64,000 nucleotides of DNA, from positions 1 to 64,000 of the forward strand of contig JODX01000018.1 of assembly GCA_000719105.1 (NCBI GenBank). The letters are read 5' to 3'. The stretch's first letter is position 1. Each line of letters starts with the position of its first letter. Of this stretch, positions 14,554-26,161 are shown piece by piece. The stretch comes from Streptomyces sclerotialus (lineage in GTDB: Bacteria; Actinomycetota; Actinomycetes; Streptomycetales; Streptomycetaceae). The notes under the pieces are model-generated. The model was not told the origin of the DNA and did no database searches. It saw only the letters and a program-made list of their open reading frames with translations. A program made the position numbers and the translations under genes.

Positions 14554-16356
14554 ATGGATCGCCCTGTCGTACGGAAACTGGCGGTGCCGGCGGTTCTGGC
14601 CGCTGTGTTGTCGGTGGGGGCGGCGGCACCACCGTCGGCCGGGGGCAGGCCGGCGGTCGAGAAGGAGCCCGTGGCCGTCGGCCGCGGCGGTGCCGTCGCG
14701 AGTGTCGACGCGGACGCCTCCGCCGCCGGGATCGAGGTCCTGCGCAAGGGCGGCAACGCCGTCGACGCGGCGGTCGCCACGGCCGCGGCCCTCGGCGTCA
14801 CCGAGCCGTACTCGGCAGGCGTCGGCGGGGGCGGCTACTTCGTCTACTACGACGCCAGGTCCCGTAGCGTGCACACGATCGACGGCCGGGAGACCGCGCC
14901 CCGGACCGCCGACGAAAACCTGTTCGTGGAGAACGGCAAGGCGATCCCCTTCGCCGAGGCCGTCAGCAGCGGGCTGAGCGTCGGCACGCCCGGCACGCCC
15001 GCCACCTGGCAGGCGGCGCTGGACAGGTGGGGAAGCGAGCGGCTCTCCACCCTGCTGAAGCCCGCCGAGCGGCTGGCCCGGGACGGGTTCACCGTGGACG
15101 AGACCTTCCGCGCGCAGACCGCGTCCAACGAGACCCGGTTCCGCTACTTCCCCGACACGACGGAGCTGTTCCTGCCGGGTGGCGAGCTGCCGGTGGTCGG
15201 GTCGACGTTCAAGAATCCCGATCTGGCCCGTACGTACGCGGAGCTGGGCCGCAAGGGTGTCGACGCACTGTACGAGGGCGGGCTGGCCGAGGACATCGTC
15301 GACACGGTCAACGAGCCGCCCGTGGACCCGGACTCCCGTTACCACGCGCGCGCGGGCGGCCTGTCGCTCAAGGACCTGGCGACGTACCGCGTCAAGCGGC
15401 AGGCGCCCACGAAGAGCACCTACCGCGGCCTCGACGTCTACTCCATGGCGCCCTCGTCCTCCGGCGGCACGACGGTCGGCCAGGCCCTCAACATGCTGGA
15501 GCGCACCGACCTGTCGAAGGCGGACGACGCCGCGTATCTGCACCGCCTCATCGAGGCGAGCCGGATCGCGTTCGCCGACCGGGGACGCTGGGTGGGCGAC
15601 CCCGCGTTCGAGGACGTGCCCACCAAGGAGCTGCTGTCGCAGCGGTACGCCGACGCGCGGGAGTGCCTGATCAAGGACGACGCCGTGCTCACCAGCCCGG
15701 TGGCCCCCGGCGACCCGCGGAACCCGGGCCGCTGTGCGACCGGCGGCACGCCCGCCCCGACCACGTACGAGGGCGACAGCACGACCCACCTCACGGTTGC
15801 CGACAAGTGGGGCAACGTCGTCTCGTACACCCTCACCATCGAGCAGACCGGCGGCAGCGGCATCACCGTGCCGGGACGCGGATTCATCCTCAACAACGAG
15901 CTGACCGACTTCTCCTTCACCCCGGCGAACCCGGCCGTCCACGACCCCAACCTGCCGGGGCCGGGCAAGCGCCCGCGCTCGTCGATGTCGCCGACGATCG
16001 TGCTGGACGGGCACGACCGGCCCGTGGTGGCGCTCGGGTCGCCGGGCGGCGCGACCATCATCACGACCGTGCTGCAGACGCTGACCGGCTTCGTGGACCG
16101 CGGGCTGCCGCTGGTCGACGCCATCGCCGCGCCGCGCGCCAGCCAGCGGAACCAGGCCACCACCGAGATCGAACCGGGCCTGTGGGACAGCCCGCTCCGC
16201 GGAGAGCTGGAAGCCCTCGGCCACGGCTTCCGGCAGAACCCGGAGATCGGCGCCGCGACCGGCGTCCAGCGCCTGCCGAACGGAAAGTGGCTGGCCGCCG
16301 CGGAGACCGTACGGCGCGGGGGCGGCTCGGCGATGGTGGTGAGTCCGACGCGCTGA
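14554..16356 (+). CDS. ggt: Secreted gamma-glutamyltransferase
   Basis: This is a 600-aa Ntn-hydrolase that breaks gamma-glutamyl bonds of glutathione-like substrates. A signal peptide (about 1-30, LAVPAVLAAVLSVGAAAPPSAGG) suggests export. The large-subunit core has the DAAVATAAALGVTEPYSAGVGG segment. Self-cleavage is expected before the first Thr of TTHLTVAD, which becomes the nucleophile. The oxyanion-type loop SPGGATIITT follows. GGAGG lies 5 nt before the ATG at 14554; upstream in-frame ATGs lack such a site. A second, cytosolic GGT-like gene lies at 30534. Confidence 0.93.
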   Translation: MDRPVVRKLAVPAVLAAVLSVGAAAPPSAGGRPAVEKEPVAVGRGGAVASVDADASAAGIEVLRKGGNAVDAAVATAAALGVTEPYSAGVGGGGYFVYYDARSRSVHTIDGRETAPRTADENLFVENGKAIPFAEAVSSGLSVGTPGTPATWQAALDRWGSERLSTLLKPAERLARDGFTVDETFRAQTASNETRFRYFPDTTELFLPGGELPVVGSTFKNPDLARTYAELGRKGVDALYEGGLAEDIVDTVNEPPVDPDSRYHARAGGLSLKDLATYRVKRQAPTKSTYRGLDVYSMAPSSSGGTTVGQALNMLERTDLSKADDAAYLHRLIEASRIAFADRGRWVGDPAFEDVPTKELLSQRYADARECLIKDDAVLTSPVAPGDPRNPGRCATGGTPAPTTYEGDSTTHLTVADKWGNVVSYTLTIEQTGGSGITVPGRGFILNNELTDFSFTPANPAVHDPNLPGPGKRPRSSMSPTIVLDGHDRPVVALGSPGGATIITTVLQTLTGFVDRGLPLVDAIAAPRASQRNQATTEIEPGLWDSPLRGELEALGHGFRQNPEIGAATGVQRLPNGKWLAAAETVRRGGGSAMVVSPTR

Positions 16357-16367
16357 CGCCGCACGCG

Positions 16368-16397
16368 GCCGGGCGTGGGCAGACGTCCACGCCCGGC
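16368..16397. terminator. Bidirectional terminator between ggt and the Clp gene
   Basis: GCCGGGCGTGG (16368-16378) and CCACGCCCGGC (16387-16397) form a perfect 11-bp stem with an 8-nt loop between two convergent genes. Confidence 0.8.
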
Positions 16398-16415
16398 TGA
16401 TCGCAGCCCGCCCGG

Positions 16416-19028
<2,613 letters not shown>

Positions 19029-19200
19029 GGCCATCCGTTCCGGTGCCCGCGGCCGGGCCTGGCCAGGCCGGGCAGGGCCGGGGCACGCATCCAGATCGAC
19101 GTGCTCGTTTCGCACGCGGGTGCCCTCCCGGCCCCCTGGTTACACCTGTCGCTCGCGGCTCAGCGGTACCCACGGGGCGCCTGACCGACCGCCGCACCCC

Positions 19201-19983
19201 CTACGACTCCGCGGGACTCCGCTCGGTGAGGATGCGCGGACCCGCCTCCGTGATCGCCACCGTGTGCTCGGCGTGGGCCGCGCGGGAGCCGTCGTTCGTG
19301 CACAGGGTCCAGCCGTCCGGTGCCGCGTGGTAGCCGTCGGTGCCGCCGGCGATCAGCATCGGCTCGATGGCGAGCACCATGCCGTGCCGCAGGCGCAAGC
19401 CCCGCCCGGGGCGGCCCTCGTTCGGCACCGGCGGATCCTCGTGCATACGGCGGCCGATGCCGTGGCCGGCGTAGTCCTCCATGATGCCGTACCCGGCCCC
19501 GCGGCACACCGAGCCGATCGCGTGCGCGATGTCGCCCATGCGGTTGCCGACCACGGCGGCCTCGATGCCCGCCGCGAGCGCCCGTTCCGCCGTCTCGACC
19601 AGCCGCAGGTCGGCCGCCCGGGGTTCGCCCACGACGAAGCTCAGCGCCGAGTCGCCGGCCCAGCCGTCCAGCACGGCGCCGCAGTCGAGCGAGACCAGGT
19701 CGCCGTCGCGCAGCCGGTAGCCGGTCGGTATGCCGTGCACGATCGCGTCGTTGACCGAGGCGCAGAGCACCGCCGGGAAGGGTGTGGGCGCGAAGGAGGG
19801 CCGGTAGCCGAGGAACGGCGACGTGGCGCCCGCCGACCGCAGCACCTCCCGCGCCACCTCGTCCAGCTCCAGCAGGGACACCCCCACGTCAGCGGCCTTC
19901 CGTGCCGCGGTGAGCGCCTGCGCCACCACTTGGCCGGCGGCGTACATCGCGTCGATGGACGCGTCCGTCTTCAGTTCCACCAT
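19201..19983 (-). CDS. map: Methionine aminopeptidase, type I
   Basis: This is a 260-aa cytosolic metalloprotease that removes N-terminal Met. Metal ligands are visible in the order DCGAV, DSALSF, AGHGIG, AIEPM and EHTVAIT. The start at 19983 gives MVELKTDASIDAM. A TATAGT hexamer ends exactly 7 nt before this ATG, which suggests a leaderless mRNA. Streptomycetes usually carry more than one map, and this copy is isolated from ribosomal genes and divergent from a small XRE regulator. Regulation by that neighbour is inferred from the shared promoter region. Confidence 0.93.
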   Translation of the reverse strand: MVELKTDASIDAMYAAGQVVAQALTAARKAADVGVSLLELDEVAREVLRSAGATSPFLGYRPSFAPTPFPAVLCASVNDAIVHGIPTGYRLRDGDLVSLDCGAVLDGWAGDSALSFVVGEPRAADLRLVETAERALAAGIEAAVVGNRMGDIAHAIGSVCRGAGYGIMEDYAGHGIGRRMHEDPPVPNEGRPGRGLRLRHGMVLAIEPMLIAGGTDGYHAAPDGWTLCTNDGSRAAHAEHTVAITEAGPRILTERSPAES

Positions 19984-20023
19984 GCCAATTACTATACCGG
20001 TTGTCGCCAATTACTATACCGGT
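19984..20023 (-). promoter_or_regulatory. Tandem 18-bp repeats containing the map promoter
   Basis: GCCAATTACTATACCGGT occurs perfectly at 19984-20001 and 20006-20023 (period 22 bp, two helical turns). On the minus strand each copy contains ACCGGTATAGT, so each carries a TATAGT -10. The proximal copy is 7 nt from the map ATG. The repeats are probably operator sites, for example for the divergent XRE protein, or a duplicated promoter. Confidence 0.65.
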
Positions 20024-20068
20024 GGGCCCGGGTGCCGCGAGGCTCGGCGCGGGCTGGACGGGCGGTAT

Positions 20069-20074
20069 TAGAAT
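20069..20074 (+). promoter_or_regulatory. -10 hexamer of the xre gene
   Basis: TAGAAT lies exactly 7 nt before the ATG at 20082. This spacing again suggests a leaderless transcript. No clear -35 was found. Confidence 0.4.
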
Positions 20075-20081
20075 GGGTGTC

Positions 20082-20333
20082 ATGGTGCGCACCCCCCTGA
20101 CCCCCGAAGAGCACGAGCGCGGTGAACGGCTGGGGAGGCTGCTGCGCGACGCCCGTGGCGGCCGGAGCATGGCCGAGGTCGCCGCGGCCGCCGGGATCTC
20201 CGCGGAGACCCTGCGCAAGATCGAGACGGGCCGTGCCCCGACGCCGGCCTTCTTCACGGTCGCGGCCCTCGTCCAGGTGCTCGGTCTGTCCATGGACGAG
20301 CTCGCCGGGCGGTGCGTACCCGCGGCGGTCTGA
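20082..20333 (+). CDS. Small XRE-family helix-turn-helix regulator
   Basis: This is an 83-aa protein made almost entirely of an XRE/Cro HTH (about 15-75; MAEVAAAAGISAETLRKIETG, then ALVQVLGLSMDELAGR). It has no effector domain, so DNA binding may depend on abundance. It is divergent from map across 98 bp that hold an 18-bp direct repeat, so map and itself are the obvious candidate targets. The predicted leaderless start (TAGAAT-N7-ATG) supports the choice of the ATG at 20082 over the upstream ATG at 20073. Confidence 0.85.
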   Translation: MVRTPLTPEEHERGERLGRLLRDARGGRSMAEVAAAAGISAETLRKIETGRAPTPAFFTVAALVQVLGLSMDELAGRCVPAAV

Positions 20334-20492
20334 CGCCGTCCGGCCACGCACCGGGTGGCTCCGGATCTCGCCGCGGCCGTCGCATCCGGTCACCCGGAGG
20401 AGTGCGAAACACGATCGACTTCAACGGTTGACGGCGCCGGTCTTGCCCCGCCCGGCGGCGAGGCTTACGTTCGAGCCTTCTACGGCCCGGCG

Positions 20493-20506
20493 TCTACGGG
20501 CGTAGA
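20493..20506 (+). promoter_or_regulatory. Small inverted repeat upstream of the aminotransferase operon
   Basis: TCTACG-GG-CGTAGA is a perfect 6-bp inverted repeat. A partial direct copy (TCTACGG) lies just upstream at about 20479. It is 35 bp before the leader ORF at 20541 and may be an operator for the adjacent PucR protein. That is inference only. Confidence 0.35.
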
Positions 20507-20540
20507 GGCTCTCTGACGGTTCCGTCGAAGGAGCAGCTCG

Positions 20541-20615
20541 ATGGCCGACGCCGTAGGTTCCCCGCTTCTGTCGCTCGCCGCCACCCGCGCGTACGAAGGA
20601 CTGGTGAAGCCGTGA
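20541..20615 (+). CDS. 24-aa leader ORF coupled to the aminotransferase
   Basis: ATG 20541 has a good ribosome site (GAAGGAG, 7-8 nt upstream) and encodes MADAVGSPLLSLAATRAYEG plus four residues. Its TGA overlaps the GTG start of the aminotransferase (GTGA). This geometry is typical of translational coupling. It may be a leader peptide or a short real protein. The aminotransferase has only a poorly placed ribosome site of its own, which favours coupling. Confidence 0.45.
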   Translation: MADAVGSPLLSLAATRAYEGLVKP

Positions 20616-21955
20616 CCGGACCCGTGAACGAAGCCGCGCACGACATGACGACCCCACCCCCGCCCGCGTCCGCCGGCCTGCTGGGACGCCACCGGGCCGT
20701 GCTCCCCGACTGGCTCGCCCTCTACTACGCCGACCCGATCGAGATCACCCACGGCGAGGGCCGGCACGTCTGGGACGCCGACGGCAACAGGTACCTGGAC
20801 TTCTTCGGCGGCATCCTCACCACGATGACCGCGCACGCCCTGCCCGGGGTGACCAAGGCGGTCGCCGAGCAGGCCGGGCGGATCGTGCACTCCTCCACGC
20901 TGTACCTCAACCGGCCGATGGTCGAACTCGCCGAGCGCATCGCCCAGTTGTCCGGTATCCCGGACGCCCGGGTCTTCTTCACCACCTCCGGCACCGAGGC
21001 CAACGACACCGCGCTGCTGCTGGCGACGGCGTACCGCCGCAGCAACCAGATCCTGGCGATGCGCAACAGCTACCACGGCCGCTCCTTCAGCACGGTCGGC
21101 ATCACCGGCAACAAGGGCTGGTCGCCCACCGGCCTGTCGCCCCTCCAGACGCTGTACGTCCACGGCGGCGTCCGCACCCGCGGCCCGTACGCCCGCCTGA
21201 ACGACGCCGACTTCATCGCGGCCTGCGTCGAGGACCTGAAGGACCTCCTCGGCCACACCCGGCCGCCGGCCGCGCTCATCGCCGAGCCCGTCCAGGGCGT
21301 CGGCGGCTTCACCGCACCGCCGGACGGCCTGTACGCCGCCTTCCGCGAGGTCCTGCGGGAGCACGGCGTCCTGTGGATCTCCGACGAGGTGCAGACCGGC
21401 TGGGGCCGCACCGGCGACCACTTCTGGGGCTGGCAGGCCCACGGGCACAGCGGCCCGCCGGACCTGCTCACCTTCGCCAAGGGCATCGGCAACGGCATGT
21501 CCGTCGGCGGTGTCGTCGCCCGTGCCGAGATCATGAACTGCCTGGACAGCAACTCGATCTCGACCTTCGGCGGCAGCCCGGTCACCATGGCCGCGGGGCT
21601 CGCCAACCTCACCCACCTGCTCGAACACGACCTCCAGGGCAACGCCCGGCGCGTCGGCGGGCTGCTCATCGAGCTGCTGCGGGCGATCGCCGCACCGCTG
21701 CCCGCCGTACGGGAGGTACGCGGCAGGGGCCTGATGATCGGCATCGAGCTGGTGAAACCCGGCACGGACGAGGCCGACCCGCAGGCGGCGGCCGCCGTGC
21801 TGGAAGCGGCCCGCGCGGGCGGCCTCCTGATCGGCAAGGGCGGCGGGCACGACACCAGTGCGCTGCGCATCGCCCCGCCCCTGTCGCTCACCGTCGCGGA
21901 GGCGGAGGAGGGCGCGGCGATCCTGGAGGACGCCCTGCGGAGCGTCCGGCCGTGA
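20612..21955 (+). CDS. Class III PLP aminotransferase (beta-alanine/3-aminoisobutyrate type)
   Basis: This is a 447-aa fold-type I PLP enzyme. Motifs include TTSGTEANDTALLLA, SYHGRSF, a DEVQTGWGRTG segment (Asp to the PLP ring nitrogen) and FAKGIGNGMSVGG with the Schiff-base Lys. The sequence resembles alanine-glyoxylate aminotransferase 2 and (R)-3-amino-2-methylpropionate-pyruvate transaminases. In this cluster it would deaminate beta-alanine or beta-aminoisobutyrate, the products of beta-ureidopropionase. GTG 20612 overlaps the 24-aa leader ORF; ATG 20645 is an alternative start. PucR follows after 78 nt. Confidence 0.88.
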   Translation: MTGPVNEAAHDMTTPPPPASAGLLGRHRAVLPDWLALYYADPIEITHGEGRHVWDADGNRYLDFFGGILTTMTAHALPGVTKAVAEQAGRIVHSSTLYLNRPMVELAERIAQLSGIPDARVFFTTSGTEANDTALLLATAYRRSNQILAMRNSYHGRSFSTVGITGNKGWSPTGLSPLQTLYVHGGVRTRGPYARLNDADFIAACVEDLKDLLGHTRPPAALIAEPVQGVGGFTAPPDGLYAAFREVLREHGVLWISDEVQTGWGRTGDHFWGWQAHGHSGPPDLLTFAKGIGNGMSVGGVVARAEIMNCLDSNSISTFGGSPVTMAAGLANLTHLLEHDLQGNARRVGGLLIELLRAIAAPLPAVREVRGRGLMIGIELVKPGTDEADPQAAAAVLEAARAGGLLIGKGGGHDTSALRIAPPLSLTVAEAEEGAAILEDALRSVRP

Positions 21956-22033
21956 AACGTGCCGCGCCGCCGGAGCGCCCGGCCGCGAGGTGCCGTCCGT
22001 AGCACCGGTCATCGCCGAGCGAGGGGAGCCCGC

Positions 22034-23731
22034 ATGACCACCGCCCTGACCACCGTCCCGGAATCCCTGGAACCCGCCCTCTCGGTCCGCCAGGTCCTCA
22101 CCCTCGACCGGGTCCTCGCCGGAGAGCCCGAGGTGGTGGCCGGTGCGGGCCACCTCGACCGGCCGGTGCGCTGGGTGCACGTGGCCGAGGCCGCCGACGT
22201 CGGGGTGATGCTCAGCGGCGGGGAGATGGTGCTGACCACCGGGGTGCTCCTCGCCGGTGACACGGAGGCCCAGGCCGAGTACATCCGCTCCCTGCACCGC
22301 GCCGAGGCGGCGGCCGTCGTCCTCGGGCTCGGCCGGGCCTTCCCCACGCCGCCCGAGGTGATGCGCCGGGCGGCCGAGCGGTGCGGACTGCCCATGGTGG
22401 TCCTGCACCGGCCGTTCCCCTTCGCCCAGCTCACCGAGGAGGTGCAGGCCCGGCTGCTGCGGCGCAAGTTCGCGGCCGTGAGCCTGTCCGAGTCCGTCCG
22501 TACGGCGCTCACCGGGCTCATCACCGCGGGTGCCCCGCTGCAGCGCCTCCTCGACGAGATCGCCTTCCACAGCGCCTGCCCCGTCGTCGTCACCAACCTC
22601 GCCCACCGGGTGCTCGCCACGGCGGGGGAGCGGTCCGCGGTCGACGACGTGCTGCGCGACTGGGAACGCATCGCCCGGCAGGCCGGCGGCACCGAGGGCG
22701 ACGGCTGGGTGCGGGCGGACCTCGGAGGGCGCTGCGGGCGCGGCGAGCGGTGGGGGCGCATCGTGCTCTGCGGCTACCGCGGCGACACGGCCACCGGGCG
22801 GCTGCTCGCCGACCGTGCCGCCGAGGCGCTCGTCCTGCACCGCATGCTGGCCGGCGCCGACCGCTCCTGGGAGGGGCAGTGCGCGCGGAGCCTCCTCGCC
22901 GACCTGGTCTCCGGCGCCGTACCGGCACGGCAGCTGCTGCCGCGGGCGCGTGCGGCGGGACTGCCGGTCAACCGGCGGACGTTCGTACCGCTGGCCGTGC
23001 GCGGCGGCGACCCGGCCGGGCTCGACCGGGTGCTGCGGCTGCTGGGGCTGTCCGGGCTCGTCGCCGCACCGGACGACGGCGACCGTGACGGTGACCGTGC
23101 CGGTGCCACCGCCGTGCTGCTGAGCCTCGCCCGCGACCAGGACGCCGACGCGCTCGCGGCCCGCTTCGCCACCCGGCTGCGCACGGAGACGGGCGAGCGC
23201 GGCACGGTCGTGGCCGCCGCGGCCGGCCGGACCGCCTGGGAGGACGTACCGGCCGGGCTGCGCGAGGCCCGGCACGTCGCCGACGCCGTGGCCGGCTCGC
23301 CCGCCGGGCTGGACCTGCCGGTGGTGGTCCGGCTGCGCGACGTCCATCTGCGCGGGCTGGTCCGGCTGCTGCGCGACGACCCGCACGTGCAGTCGTTCGC
23401 CGAGCGGGAGCTGTACGGGCTGCTGCGCGGCGGCCGGGGCGAACGAGGTGACCGGGGCGACCGTCGCGCCGAGCAGGACCTGCTGTCCGTCCTGCGGACG
23501 TACCTCGCGACCGGCCGCAACAAGTCCCGCACCGCCCAGCTCCATCACGTCAGCCGACCGGCGCTGTACCGCCGCCTCGAGGCCATCGAAGCCCGGCTCG
23601 GCGTCGACCTCGACGACTTCGAACAGGCCGCGTCCGTGCACATCGCGCTCCTCGCGCACGATGCACAACACGAGGGAAGCCTGCCACCACCAGCGAGAAC
23701 ATCGGCGAAACACGGGCCCGGCCAAAGGTGA
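22034..23731 (+). CDS. PucR-family transcriptional regulator
   Basis: This is a 565-aa protein. The N-terminal PucR sensor domain (about 15-135; VRQVLTLDRVLAGEPEVVAGAGHLDRPV..., GGEMVLTTG) comes first, then a GGDEF-like central region and a C-terminal HTH of the CdaR/PucR type (LRTYLATGRNKSRTAQLHHVSRPALYRRLEAIE). Family members control purine, pyrimidine or hydantoin catabolism and often act as inducer-dependent activators. Its place inside the catabolic cluster makes it the likely pathway regulator. GAGGGGAG lies before the ATG. A short DGDRDGDRAG repeat (about 357) is a flexible linker. Confidence 0.9.
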   Translation: MTTALTTVPESLEPALSVRQVLTLDRVLAGEPEVVAGAGHLDRPVRWVHVAEAADVGVMLSGGEMVLTTGVLLAGDTEAQAEYIRSLHRAEAAAVVLGLGRAFPTPPEVMRRAAERCGLPMVVLHRPFPFAQLTEEVQARLLRRKFAAVSLSESVRTALTGLITAGAPLQRLLDEIAFHSACPVVVTNLAHRVLATAGERSAVDDVLRDWERIARQAGGTEGDGWVRADLGGRCGRGERWGRIVLCGYRGDTATGRLLADRAAEALVLHRMLAGADRSWEGQCARSLLADLVSGAVPARQLLPRARAAGLPVNRRTFVPLAVRGGDPAGLDRVLRLLGLSGLVAAPDDGDRDGDRAGATAVLLSLARDQDADALAARFATRLRTETGERGTVVAAAAGRTAWEDVPAGLREARHVADAVAGSPAGLDLPVVVRLRDVHLRGLVRLLRDDPHVQSFAERELYGLLRGGRGERGDRGDRRAEQDLLSVLRTYLATGRNKSRTAQLHHVSRPALYRRLEAIEARLGVDLDDFEQAASVHIALLAHDAQHEGSLPPPARTSAKHGPGQR

Positions 23732-23841
23732 CACCGTGGCACGCCGGACACCCACGGACGTGACACCGTGCCCGTCGAACCGGCCCCGCGGACTTCCTAG
23801 GCTCACCGCACACCGAGCGAACCGAGCGACCGGAGGTCCCG

Positions 23842-24693
23842 ATGAGCCCGACCAGCGAAGTGATCCGTGCAGCCCTCTTCCAGACCGCGTGGACCGGCGA
23901 CAAGGAATCGATGATCCAGGTCCACGAGCAGGCGGCCCGCGACGCCGCCGCGCAGGGCGCCCAGGTCCTGTGCTTCCAGGAGCTGTTCTACGGGCCGTAC
24001 TTCTGCCAGGTCCAGGACAAGCAGTTCTACGCGTACGCCGAGAGCATTCCCGAGGGCCCGACCGTCCGCCGCTTCCAGGAGCTCGCCCGGGAGCTGGGCC
24101 TCGTCCTGATCCTGCCGATGTACGAGGAGGAGCAGCCCGGCGTCCTCTACAACACGGCCGCCGTGCTCGACGCGGACGGCACGTACCTCGGCAAGTACCG
24201 CAAGACGCACATCCCGCAGGTCCAGGGCTTCTGGGAGAAGTTCTACTTCCGGCCCGGGAACGCCGGCTGGCCCGTCTTCGACACCGCGGCCGGCCGGATC
24301 GGCGTCTACATCTGCTACGACCGGCACTTCCCGGAGGGCTGGCGGGCCCTCGGTCTCGCGGGCGCCGAGATCGTGTTCAACCCGTCTGCCACCTCGCGCG
24401 GACTCTCCCGCTACCTGTGGCAGCTCGAGCAGCCGGCCGCGGCCGTCGCCAACGAGTACTTCGTCGGCGCGATCAACCGGGTCGGCGTCGAGGAGCTGGG
24501 CGCCAACGACTTCTACGGGACCACGTACTTCGTGGACCCGGAGGCGCAGTTCGTCGGCGAGGTGGCGAGCGACAAGGAGACCGAACTGGTCGTGCGCGAC
24601 CTGGACCTCGCCAAGCTGCGCGAGGTGCGCGACCGCTGGCAGTTCTACCGCGACCGCGCGCCCGGCGCCTACTCGCCCCTGACCGCCCCCTGA
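23842..24693 (+). CDS. Beta-ureidopropionase / N-carbamoyl amidohydrolase (nitrilase superfamily)
   Basis: This is a 283-aa nitrilase-fold enzyme with a complete catalytic triad: Glu47 (CFQELFY), Lys121 (KYRKTHIP) and Cys158 (YICYDRHFP). It hydrolyses N-carbamoyl-beta-alanine or N-carbamoyl amino acids to the amino acid, CO2 and ammonia. The N-terminal pattern IRAALFQTAWTGDK and the residues around the active site match beta-ureidopropionases. GGAGG lies 6 nt before the ATG. Dihydropyrimidinase, the preceding step, is encoded 56 nt downstream. Confidence 0.92.
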   Translation: MSPTSEVIRAALFQTAWTGDKESMIQVHEQAARDAAAQGAQVLCFQELFYGPYFCQVQDKQFYAYAESIPEGPTVRRFQELARELGLVLILPMYEEEQPGVLYNTAAVLDADGTYLGKYRKTHIPQVQGFWEKFYFRPGNAGWPVFDTAAGRIGVYICYDRHFPEGWRALGLAGAEIVFNPSATSRGLSRYLWQLEQPAAAVANEYFVGAINRVGVEELGANDFYGTTYFVDPEAQFVGEVASDKETELVVRDLDLAKLREVRDRWQFYRDRAPGAYSPLTAP

Positions 24694-24749
24694 GGGCGCG
24701 CCCACGGCCCGCTCACCCACGACCGGAAGACGATCGGAAGGAGAGGAAC

Positions 24750-26150
24750 ATGAGCCGTACCGTGATCCGCGGCGGCCTCGTCGTCACCGCGTCCGACGAG
24801 ATGCACGCCGATGTCCTGGTCGAGGGCGGCCGGGTCGCCGCCCTCGCCGCGAGCGGCACCCCGGCCGCCGCGTCCTGGACGGCGGACCGCACCGTCGACG
24901 CCACCGGGAAGTACGTCGTCCCGGGCGGCGTCGACGCGCACACGCACATGGAGCTGCCGTTCGGCGGGACCTTCGCCTCGGACACCTTCGAGACCGGCAC
25001 CCGGGCCGCCGCCTGGGGCGGCACCACCACGATCATCGACTTCGCGGTGCAGAGCGTCGGCCGGTCGCTGCGCGAGGGACTGGACACCTGGAACGCCAAG
25101 GCCGACGGCAAGTGCGCCGTCGACTACGGCTTCCACATGATCGTCTCCGATGTGAACGAGGAGACGCTCAAGGAGATGGACCTCCTCGTCGAAGAGGGCA
25201 TCACGTCGTTCAAGCAGTTCATGGCGTACCCGGGGGTGTTCTACTCCGACGACGGCCAGATCCTGCGCGCCATGCAGCGCTCCGCCGAGAACGGCGGCCT
25301 GATCATGATGCACGCGGAGAACGGCATCGCCATCGACGTGCTCGTGGAACAGGCCCTGGCCCGCGGCGAGACCGACCCCCGCTTCCACGGCGAGGTCCGC
25401 AAGGCGCTGCTGGAGGCCGAGGCGACCCACCGCGCCATCAGGCTCGCGCAGGTGGCCGGTGCGCCCCTGTACGTCGTCCACGTCTCGGCGACGGAGGCGG
25501 TGGCCGAACTGGCCCGCGCCCGCGACGAGGGGCTCAACGTCTTCGGCGAGACCTGCCCGCAGTACCTCTTCCTCTCCACCGACAACCTCGCGGAGCCCGA
25601 CTTCGAGGGTGCCAAATACGTCTGCTCCACGCCCCTGCGCCCGCGCGAGCACCAGGCCGCGCTGTGGCGGGGCCTGCGCACCAACGACCTCCAGGTGGTC
25701 TCCACCGACCACTGCCCCTTCTGCTTCACCGGCCAGAAAGACCTGGGCCGCGGCGACTTCTCCAGGATCCCCAACGGGCTGCCGGGCGTCGAGAACCGTA
25801 TGGACCTGCTCCACCAGGCCGTCCTCGACGGGCACCTCACACGCCGCCGCTGGATCGAGATCGCCTGCGCCACTCCGGCCCGCATGTTCGGCCTGTACCC
25901 GAAGAAGGGCACCATCGCGCCGGGCGCGGACGCCGACATCGTGATCTACGACCCGCATGCCGAGCAGGTCATGTCCGCCGAGACCCACCACATGAACGTC
26001 GACTACTCGGCGTACGAGGGCAGGCGCGTCACCGGCCGGGTCGAGACGGTTCTCTCGCGCGGCGAGTTCGTCATCACCGACCGGGAGTTCACCGGCCGTG
26101 CCGGGCACGGCGTCTACACACCTCGTTCCACCTGCCAGTACCTGAACTAG
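24750..26150 (+). CDS. hydA: Dihydropyrimidinase / D-hydantoinase
   Basis: This is a 466-aa amidohydrolase-superfamily enzyme that opens the ring of dihydrouracil, dihydrothymine or 5-substituted hydantoins. Metal-site residues are His65 and His67 (DAHTHMELP), Lys155 (SFKQFMAYPG, carboxylated in the family), MMHAENG, YVVHVSA and the STDHCPF Asp. Length and motifs favour dihydropyrimidinase over allantoinase. GGAAGGAGAGG precedes the ATG. The F420 oxidoreductase gene starts 11 nt after its stop, so the two are surely in one operon. Confidence 0.93.
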   Translation: MSRTVIRGGLVVTASDEMHADVLVEGGRVAALAASGTPAAASWTADRTVDATGKYVVPGGVDAHTHMELPFGGTFASDTFETGTRAAAWGGTTTIIDFAVQSVGRSLREGLDTWNAKADGKCAVDYGFHMIVSDVNEETLKEMDLLVEEGITSFKQFMAYPGVFYSDDGQILRAMQRSAENGGLIMMHAENGIAIDVLVEQALARGETDPRFHGEVRKALLEAEATHRAIRLAQVAGAPLYVVHVSATEAVAELARARDEGLNVFGETCPQYLFLSTDNLAEPDFEGAKYVCSTPLRPREHQAALWRGLRTNDLQVVSTDHCPFCFTGQKDLGRGDFSRIPNGLPGVENRMDLLHQAVLDGHLTRRRWIEIACATPARMFGLYPKKGTIAPGADADIVIYDPHAEQVMSAETHHMNVDYSAYEGRRVTGRVETVLSRGEFVITDREFTGRAGHGVYTPRSTCQYLN

Positions 26151-26161
26151 GAGGCGCGCCC

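Noticed and set aside
20480..23806. 1108-codon open frame on the minus strand
   Set aside because: It lies opposite the aminotransferase and PucR genes and reads as Gly/Arg/Val/Asp-rich filler with no domains. This is a GC-bias shadow.
24750..26150. Allantoinase as the call for the amidohydrolase
   Set aside because: Neighbouring beta-ureidopropionase and the TIGR03842 enzyme, and the dihydropyrimidinase-type motifs, favour dihydropyrimidinase/hydantoinase. No allantoicase is near.
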